Positions 56,232 through 64,000 of a DNA stretch of 64,000 nucleotides are shown here, piece after piece; position 1 is the first letter of the stretch, and each line of letters starts with the position of its first letter. The position numbers were made by a program, and so were the translations under genes. Source of the stretch: Gremmenia infestans. Taxonomy: Eukaryota; Ascomycota; Leotiomycetes; Helotiales; Hamatocanthoscyphaceae. Location of the stretch: contig JAFEVB010000042.1 in assembly GCA_032629725.1 (NCBI GenBank), positions 1-64,000 on the forward strand. The letters are read 5' to 3'. The notes under the pieces are model-generated. The model was not told the origin of the DNA, did no database searches, and worked only from the letters and a program-made list of their open reading frames with translations.

Positions 56232-56275
56232 AGAAGAAGGAGAGGGGAAGGGAGAGGGAGAAGGAGGGCGGGGAG
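56232..56275 (-). promoter_or_regulatory. CT-rich leader tract before the EF-3 start codon
   Basis: On the coding strand this is an almost pure C/T run that ends a few bases before the ATG. Such pyrimidine tracts at transcription starts mark strongly expressed housekeeping genes in filamentous fungi, which fits EF-3. Confidence 0.65.
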
Positions 56276-57317
56276 TTTTGTTATGTGTGCGATAAGAAGA
56301 AATTTCTCGCGCTAAAATAAGCACGGATCGGTGAGATTGATGGGGACTGGACTACTCTACTACTGGAATGGACTGGTGCAGCCGAATCGTCCTCGGACTT
56401 GTCGCCCGCGCTCTATTTTGGTACTATTATTCGTCTAAGAGAGATGTGATCGCAGAGACAATAAAAAGAACGACAGAGTGGTATGGATTTCGTGTGTAAG
56501 AACGGACGACCGATAGATACACGAGGAGTAGAGGAGTATGGTGTTTTAAATATTCTTTTTCCAATCTACGTCGAGTGGCCACTTTTTGCTGCAGGGATCT
56601 ATCTAATCAGTCTGTCAGTCTAAATGGGAAGGCGATTTTACGGCTACACTAGCGGTGAAAAGGCTTGCCTCGCACCTCGCAGTTTAATATAATACTTGCT
56701 GACCTAAGGTAAGCAATTTTTTCGTATTTTTAAAACATCATTTTGCCACTGCTGTACGGATCATGTGAATTCCTATGCCTTATGCCCTTCCTCTTCCAAG
56801 ATCATCTTTGACTTTCTTTTGGTCTGAAGAACAACTCTATTGCCGTGACGCAAGTCCGAAAATGTATGCTGGACATGAGTCCCCATTATGTTGATATGGC
56901 TCCTACTTTGCACCTAGTCAGCTTAGCTAAAAAATAAGTAAGCCGTTCTGTGGTTGTGCATGGCTTTTCTAGCATCGCCACCCTCCTAAACTCGTAGCAA
57001 CACTAATTAAAGCCTTAGTTCAAAGTCTATTATTCCCCGGATTCAACCGCACAATTACTCAGCATTTTGTCTCGGTGCGCCAAGGTATGAATACCATATA
57101 CTGGGGACGTCTACAGTATGAGCAACTATGAATGAGCTAGAAACATTTTAGCTTCTTGAGGCTGCAAGCAAAGCACTTCTTGCTAACTGATATTTTGATA
57201 GTCGAACCCACTCAATGCACTTCCAGAAATACCTAGGTAGAGACAGCAAACATACTCATTGACACCACTGCTGAAGAACAAAACACGACCGAACCCGAAG
57301 CAGAATATCCCAGTAGA
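56276..57317. other. Intergenic, nothing certain
   Basis: About 1 kb between EF-3 and the next gene. ACCTAAGGT (56702-56710) and ACCTAGGT (57231-57238) are the only motifs noticed. No gene was recognised. Confidence 0.45.
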
Positions 57318-58653
57318 TCATATGCTTTGCCAGAGTACCGAGAGATCGGTGGGCAAAGCCTCCCTTCCTTCTGCGATTTGTTTCGTGATGCGTAGGTCTC
57401 CTTGCCCATCGCTGCTGATCTCAAACTGCTGGCCATCTGAATCTCTTACGACATCCACAATTCGCCTAACGAGAGCATGGAAACGAGCAAGATCGCTTGC
57501 GTTATCCGTTTGCCATTCCAGGACACTGTCACGTACTGACTTGACTTTTGGGTTGGTGAACTTCCCAAATTCATGATAGGCCAGAAGGAAGTTGGGAGTT
57601 TGGTTCATCCAAAGGCGAGGGAGAATCTCCTCCATATTGTATTCCCTGTAGCTCGCTCGAGTCTTGATATCAAAGATGGCGTCCTGTGGGATGGGTGTAC
57701 CTTGCTCTTGAATTGTGACAGCTGATCCGCCCACTGGCTGGTGAGCATCGATACCTAGAGTATCAAGGACATCATCGATGGAATCCTCTTTCTGGGATTT
57801 CTTCAACAAAGGGGATCCCTTACTTGAATCTCTAAGGTATCCATCCGTCTCTGAACGGATGAAGAACTGCATGCCACCGAAGGCGTAGCTCACAATACGC
57901 TGATGAGAGGTGGAGTTGCGTACATTTGCGTCCCACGAGGTGTATGCTTCTGGAAAAGTATGGCCATATCCTTGAAGATCTGTGATCATTTCAGTTGGTG
58001 TTTCCTCCCTGCGAACCATGAAGACGGTATCCCCAATGACATCGACATCGAATCGGAAAGGTTTTGGTTGAGAGCGGGCACATCTCAGCAGGTTTCCAAA
58101 CGTGCTTCCGCAGCCAAACACATCCACAAAGGGGAGTTCGGATAGTGGTTGCATGGCTAGGACCGAGCGAACGGCAGGTTCCATGGGGTAGGCGGCATAG
58201 CGAGCAGCGTTAATGTCTCGATACACAGGTTCGCTGTCGGGTCGCAGCTTAACGTCTTCAGCCAACGGAGTCCATGCTGGGGGCGAACCTGGATGTGCTG
58301 TAGTCAGTACATGGCACGTTGCTGAGAAAACAAGATGCCGCTGGGAGGGTATAGTAGAGATGAGAATACAAAGAAAAGGACTGACCAGGGACTAGGATGA
58401 TTGCAGAGCTGTCATTCAGCCAGTTGTACGATCCCACATATTTGACATCCTCAATCTCCGGGCTTTCTTCCTCGATCAGCAATTGCTTGGTCGTGAAGGA
58501 GTCGATGCGAGGCCCGAAAGGTTCATTCGCTCGAGGTTGTTGTTGTGGGGTAGACGCAGATGTGTGTGATGAACCCCGCCAGCCACCACTAGCGCGGCGG
58601 TTGCCCCGTGCACCCCTGAGGTTATTCCCACGACGAAACTCCTGAGATGACAT
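57318..58653 (-). CDS. Conserved fungal protein of uncertain function
   Basis: Two exons (58653-58386, 58288-57318) give 412 aa. The N-terminus (MSSQEFRRGNNLRGARGNRR) is Arg/Gly-rich and could bind RNA. The core starts at EDVKYVGSYNWLNDSSAIIL, then DINAARYAAYPMEPAVRSVL, FDVFGCGSTFGNLLRC, FDVDVIGDTVFMVRREETP and YAFGGMQFFIRSETDGYL, and ends with a short amphipathic tail. I associate this pattern with fungal proteins often labelled geranylgeranyl pyrophosphate synthetase in databases, but there is no DDxxD prenyl-transferase motif here, so that label looks wrong. The alternation of short strands and acidic residues recalls nuclease or decapping-like folds; this is speculation. There is no signal peptide. 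Confidence 0.75.
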
Positions 58654-59369
58654 ATCTAAAAGAGCACGCACGATCCTTCGAATACAGACATGAGGTGGGA
58701 TCTCGCAAGCCTGTATACTTATTGGGGGCCCTAATACTCTACTGCATCTTCTGCTTCTCTCATCACTTTGCAGTATGGTGTGGCCAAACGACAGCCACCA
58801 ACACAGCAGTGCACCTCTCAAATAAAGACTCTGGTTTCATCAGACGGCAGGTAGCCAGTGACCTCCATACTTCATATATGCAAGAGTTCTGTTTCGATAA
58901 CATGCATTTCTTGTGCCACCATGGGATGAGCCCGAGGCTAAAAGTAACAAATAGAAAGTCGTAGACGAAGAGTATAGGGTTTGTTGGCATGCACAGCAAA
59001 TCACACCAAACTCTCGCAACGCCCCTTGCTTTCTTTTTTTCTTTCTTTCTTTTGACTTTCTCTTCTTTTCCGCTCTTTGTGCATAGAATGTCGAAGCTGC
59101 AAGCTGTTTCTGAAGTCTCCGTTGCGTTGAAAACGATCGACGGTGAAGGGTGCAGTGGAAACCTGGCGGCAAGCGACATATATGCATGAAGTATCCCTCT
59201 GAGACTCTCCAAATCATCTCCCCAAATCTCCTCAGAACCTTCACATGTGATTACAAACGGACTGAGGCTCTAGATTTCCTCTTCTTTTCTTCTTCACACA
59301 TACACGCTCATACCTGCTTCTTGACTCATCAAATACTCTGCTTAAATCTGAAGCTTGGATTCCATAGGC
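58654..59369. promoter_or_regulatory. Divergent promoter region with polypyrimidine tract
   Basis: This 716-base gap separates two divergent genes and must hold both promoters. A T/C tract on the plus strand (about 59029-59076) resembles the CT-rich regions near fungal transcription starts and would suit the helicase gene. Confidence 0.5.
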
Positions 59370-62300
59370 ATGACGACTCCAGTGGTAGACGATATTCGTC
59401 AAGCTCGGCTCTCCCGTTTCTTCAACGGCGTGATTTATGGCCAAAAGCCGGTCACCACTGCCACCAATGGTCGCTTGTTCATCGAAGCAATCTGCTCGCA
59501 GCCTGACCCCGCAGCTTGTGTTTCCAAGATCTTGACAAGCACTTCTGGCCTAAGTGCGCTTCAAACATCAGTTCGTTTCGACACTTCCGTTTCGTATTTA
59601 AACAATCACGGATCGAAGTTGCTTCTGTATCTCCAAGAAGAGTCCCTGAGAACGATCGACTCGGGTTCTGCCCTTGCTAAAATCTTGCTTCAAGTGGTTG
59701 AGCCGCCATATTTCTGGGATGCATACACAAAGGCTTTCCGGGAGGGCTCGCTTGATAGTGTTGCATTCTCTTCGTATGCATGGCTCCTTCTCCAGTTGAT
59801 TTCACTCCCGGGAAATTGGGCTTCCGTTCCTGCTCAACTAGTGAGAAATCCAGACATATTGGAGAAAATCTTGGCCAGCTCTGATAACGCTACTCGTCAC
59901 GTTGGATACAAAATCCAGCATTCATTGCAGTCGAATCCGGATCAGAACTCGCCAGATCCCGATGATCGACCAGGTGGCAGACATGACAATGATCATGCCG
60001 ACTACAGACAGGTATCTATTATGCCTACGAAAGATGAGTTGCTATCTCGAGACCGACCCTACTTTCGTACTACGGACTTTCTCGACGATCCTGAGAATCT
60101 CTTATCCCGCAGCATTTTTCACATCGACAATCAATTCAGACTTCTGCGAGAAGATATGCTCGGCGAGATACGAGAAGAACTAGCAACTATACAAGATGGA
60201 AAGTCCGGCAAACATAAGGGCACGATCATTAACAATCTGACAATGTGTGGTGTCCAGGTGGCTACCGAACGTCAGCCCTGGGGAGTGCGATTGCAGTGGG
60301 ATGGTATTTTACCACAGCTGAAGAAACTCTCACAGAACAAGAAAGTGGACTATCTGAAGAACAATCGGCACATTCTTCGCCACGGTAATTTATGCTGCCT
60401 CATGATCGACAACGAACTAGCAGCCTTTGCAACTATCTCTCGTGACGATGATCAGCTGACACGTGATCCCTCTTCCATCGTGGTGCAATTTGCGGAAAAT
60501 TCCACGCTTTCCTCTACCTTGTTCAAAGCAAAAAGTGCATCCAACATCAAGCTGGTGCAACTGGATGCAGCAATATTCGCTTTCGAGCCTTTCCTTCGAC
60601 GATTGCAGACAATCATCGACTTGCCTCTAGAAGATGATTTAGTCAACTGGGAAGCTGGTGATGAGATCGGGGTTTCATCATTCCAACCGTCAAGAATCCT
60701 GCAAGAGTTAGAAAACTCAGCTGGGAAGGAGCTGAAGCAGCTGCTAGGTGCTCGGAAAAGTGTGATACTGGACGAGTCGCAAGTAGCTTCTCTAGTCTCC
60801 TGTCTCTCTCAGAGAGTCAGCGCAATACAGGGGCCTCCAGGTATGCTTCATTACCCCCAAACTCCTGTCATCCTGTTAACCTTTCAAGGGACCGGGAAGA
60901 CCTTTCTTGGAGCCCTGGCTGGCAAGGTACTCTATGATTCGACGAACGCTGTCATTCTGGTTATGTGCTTCACTAACCATGCATTGGATAGCTTCCTCGA
61001 GGACCTTATGAAAGTTGGCATCCCAGCTTCCGACATAATACGACTTGGTTCCAAGGGCACACCCCAAACGTTACCGTTGAGAATTAGATATCAACCTGCT
61101 GGTAAGCTGAAGCCAGCACAGTGGGCAGAGATCGATCGGCTGAAGCTGAAGCTCGCTGACCAAGGGAAACGACTCAATGATGCATTTGAACAATATCGTC
61201 ACGCGAACATCACCAAGAAACAGATCATGGAATTTCTAGAATTTGCCACCGAAGACTTGCCATTCTTTGAGACATTTACCCTGCCCGACGCATTTGAGAA
61301 AGGCGTCACACAAATTGGAGCTAAAGGCAAAAAGATCAGTGAATTCTACTTGCTTGATAGGTGGCTGAGAGGTGAGCCGGATGCTGGTATTTTTCGAGAT
61401 GCACAACCAGAAGACAGCTTGCCAGTATGGGAGATGGCTCGCGGCATGCGAGATGCGTGCATGCAGAGGTGGCGGCACGCAATCCTCGGAGACCTAATCA
61501 GTGCCATTTGCGAAAGTGGCAAAGTCTTCAACGCTGATCAGAGTGAACTCACTCGCATACTCGCTGAGCGAGATGCCACGGTCATCAAAACAAAGCGCGT
61601 TATCGGCTGTACAACAAATGGTGCTGCTTCATACTTCTCGGCAATACAGGCAGCATCTCCAGGCATCGGTAAGTTGCTTTGAACTTCACAGCCTGCCTTG
61701 CAGCTCATGTTCCAAAATGCTCACCCTATATGTAGTCCTTGTCGAGGAAGCAGGCGAGATCCTCGAATCGCACATTTTGACCGCTCTTGGGCCACAGACC
61801 CAACAGGTAATATTGATTGGAGACCACAAGCAACTTCGACCAAAATGCTCTTGGCCACTAAGTGTAGAGCAAGGAGACGGCTTTGACCTAAACCGATCGC
61901 TTTTTGAGAGGTTGATTCTCCGTGGATTTCCACACGTGACGCTTGAGCAGCAACATCGAATGAGGCCAGAATTCTCCAAAATGATTCGACAACTGACCTA
62001 CCCCAATCTCAAAGACGCACCATCAACGAAGAATCGTGCAGATCTCTGCGGTTTTACTGATAATTTCATATTTTTGAATCACGCCCATCCAGAGCTCGAA
62101 CTTGAGAAGTCCAAAGAGATCAGAGATGGCAATAGCCCATCCAGAGAGAACAACTTCGAGGCGCAGATGATTCTCAAATGCGTACGATATCTAGCACAGC
62201 AAGGGTACGGGTCGGACAAGCTGGTGGTCTTGACACCGTATCTCGGGCAGTTAAGATTGCTTCGTAATCTACTTGCCGAGGAAAATGATCCAATTCTTAA

Positions 62301-64000
62301 CGACCTTGATAGTTTTGATCTTATAAAAGCTGGCTTGGTCGTGGATACCTCTTCGACAAGCACGAAGCCATCTCTCAGACTATCTACCATTGGTACGTTA
62401 CGGGATTTCACTTTGTATGCGAACTTTCGAGGGGCGATGTTTGTCATACACTAACACATTTGGTTCTTTCAGATAATTATCAAGGCGAAGAAAGTGATAT
62501 TGTACTAGTATCTTTGACCAGGAGCAATAAATTTGGAGATATAGGATTCATGTCTGCTCCTGAACGCTTGAACGTTCTTCTTTCCCGAGCACGGGATGGG
62601 CTTATAATGATTGGTAATTCCGAGACATTCACCAATGCCAGAAAAGGACAGGAACTATGGCGCAAAGCTTTCGGCATGCTTAAAGAGGATGGGCATGTCT
62701 ATAATGGATTTCCTACCAAATGCAAAAAACATCCAGACCGAAAAGCTATGCTCATATCACCAGAAGACTTTCAGCTGCGTTGTCCAGATGGGGGATGTAC
62801 AGATCCTTGGTAAGTCTATGACAACATCAAATAATCTGCAAAATCTGCTAATGTTTCACTTCTAGTGGTGCTTCCCTCTCATGTGGAAAGCACCAATGTC
62901 CCAGCAGCTGTCATCAAATCGTTGACCACTCAAAGATGAAGTGTCAAGCCCGGGAACAAAAGATGTGCAGTAAAGGCCATAAAACAAATTGGTGCTGCTC
63001 TGAAGGCGAACCAAAAAGCTGTCACGCTTGTGAACGAGCACGGAGGGACGCCGAGAGAGAGATACGAAAGGCAGTCGTAGAACAGGCGAAGCAGGAAGAA
63101 GACACCCGTAAGCATCAAGAAGCTGTCAGGAAGTATGATGAGCAAATTCAGCAGCTTGCGGACGGTACCAAGCGCCAAAAGCTCGAGGCACAACGCGCAG
63201 CAATCATCAAACAAAAGGAGAAGGACCTCGCGAATGCCAAGGAGCGAGCCAGAAAAGCCTCCACTTGGGCTCCTGTCGAAGAATCAGGAGCTCCCGTCGA
63301 TCCAGCGGATCCGTCATCAATCAGTATTCCAGGGTCGTGGCCAGCTTCTAAGAACCAATCAAACCCTTCTGCTGCGCCAAAGTCGACTCCGCAGAGCAGA
63401 ACCCTTCTTCACAATGCCATCAAGAACGCTACCAGCCACAATTCATCCCCTTCAAAGACCGAGTGGCAGCGTCAGAAGGACCAGCTCAATGCTTTCAACC
63501 CGGCAATTGATGAAATCATGGACATGATTGGTTTGGAAGAGGTGAAATCCCAAGTACTGCGTATCAAAGCCAAAGTCGATACAAGCATCCGACAACGTAC
63601 TGACCTGAAAAAAGAGCGTTTTGGGCTCGTTCTTCTCGGGAATCCTGGCACAGGTCTGTGGTCCTGATAGTTCTATTGACGGTTATCTAACTATCACAGG
63701 GAAAACTACGGTAGCGAGACACTACGCGAAAGCCCTGACGTCCCTGCAAGTTCTTTCAGGAGATCATTTCATAGAGACTACTGGGTCTCGGCTTTCGCAC
63801 GGAGGAGTCACGGATGTCCAAAAACATCTCCAACAGCTTGAAAGTGCTGGTGGGGGCGTTTACTTCATTGACGAAGCGTACCAGCTCACCGAAAATCACA
63901 ACCTTGGTGGAAAGCCAGTTCTCGACTATCTACTCCCTAAAATCGAGAATTTGGTTGGTCAAGTTATATTTGTCTTCGCGGGCTACCGAAAGCAGGTCAG
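59370..64000 (+). CDS. ZNFX1-like SF1 helicase with NF-X1 zinc fingers and CbxX-type AAA domain (3' end outside window)
   Basis: Six exons are visible (59370-60840, 60889-61668, 61736-62392, 62473-62809, 62866-63653, 63700 to the window edge), giving about 1,440 codons before the cut. An N-terminal helical region (1-480) precedes an SF1/Upf1-like helicase: GPPGTGKT is rebuilt across intron 1, followed by VLVEEAGE (Walker B), GDHKQLRP, LEQQHRMRPEF, NYQGEESDIVLVSLTRS and NVLLSRARDGLIMIG. Cys/His-rich NF-X1-like segments come next (CPDGGC, CGKHQCPSSCHQ, CSKGHK), then a coiled coil and a CbxX/CfxQ AAA module with GNPGTGKTTVARHYAKAL, again rebuilt across an intron, and VYFIDEAYQL. Helicase plus zinc fingers resembles animal ZNFX1, a double-stranded-RNA and small-RNA factor. 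Fungal relatives continue with more AAA modules. RNA surveillance or silencing is inferred. Confidence 0.93.

Overview
The window is the left end of a chromosome of a filamentous ascomycete. It opens with about 12.5 copies of CCCTAA, the C-rich strand of a fungal telomere. The genes carry many short introns (about 47-80 nt), most with GT-AG borders and CTAAC-like branch sites. The gene set (EF-3, a fungal_trans C2H2 regulator, a highly reducing PKS, a Hst3/4-type sirtuin) and very AT-rich, TpA-rich blocks typical of RIP point to Pezizomycotina. Leotiomycetes is a guess only.

Subtelomere, 1-19 kb: telomere, AT-rich gene-free DNA, a secreted type-B carboxylesterase (-), a second AT-rich block, then an apparently intact highly reducing polyketide synthase (-, 14 exons, about 2608 aa, KS-AT-DH-MT-ER-KR-ACP). 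A third AT-rich intergenic region separates the PKS from a divergent FSH-family serine hydrolase homologue (+) and a class I/II PLP aminotransferase (+). These four genes form a plausible telomere-proximal biosynthetic cluster: the PKS builds a reduced, C-methylated chain, has no release domain of its own, and could depend on a trans-acting hydrolase or on PLP chemistry. The FSH homologue, however, has lost recognisable catalytic motifs.

Transition zone, 18-41 kb: two unrecognised small genes, a decayed gene (frameshifts plus a CAG-to-TAG type stop), a Hst3/4-like sirtuin, an unrecognised 206 aa gene, an NTF2-like/flavin monooxygenase fusion, a probable CENP-L/Fta1 kinetochore subunit, a C2H2/fungal_trans transcription factor whose first finger is completed across a GC-AG intron, and a large decayed gene with three stops that all fit CpA-to-TpA change.

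Core-like region, 41-64 kb: serine carboxypeptidase, a DUF4140/DUF4139 (mucoidy-inhibitor-A-like) protein, a DUF4260 membrane protein, a pair of small helical proteins that may be distant paralogues, translation elongation factor EF-3, a conserved fungal protein of uncertain function, and the first about 1,440 codons of a large SF1 helicase / NF-X1 zinc finger / CbxX-type AAA protein that runs off the right edge.

Exon borders were worked out by eye from splice signals, reading-frame continuity and expected family motifs. No alignment or transcript data were available. No tRNA, rRNA or CRISPR array was recognised.
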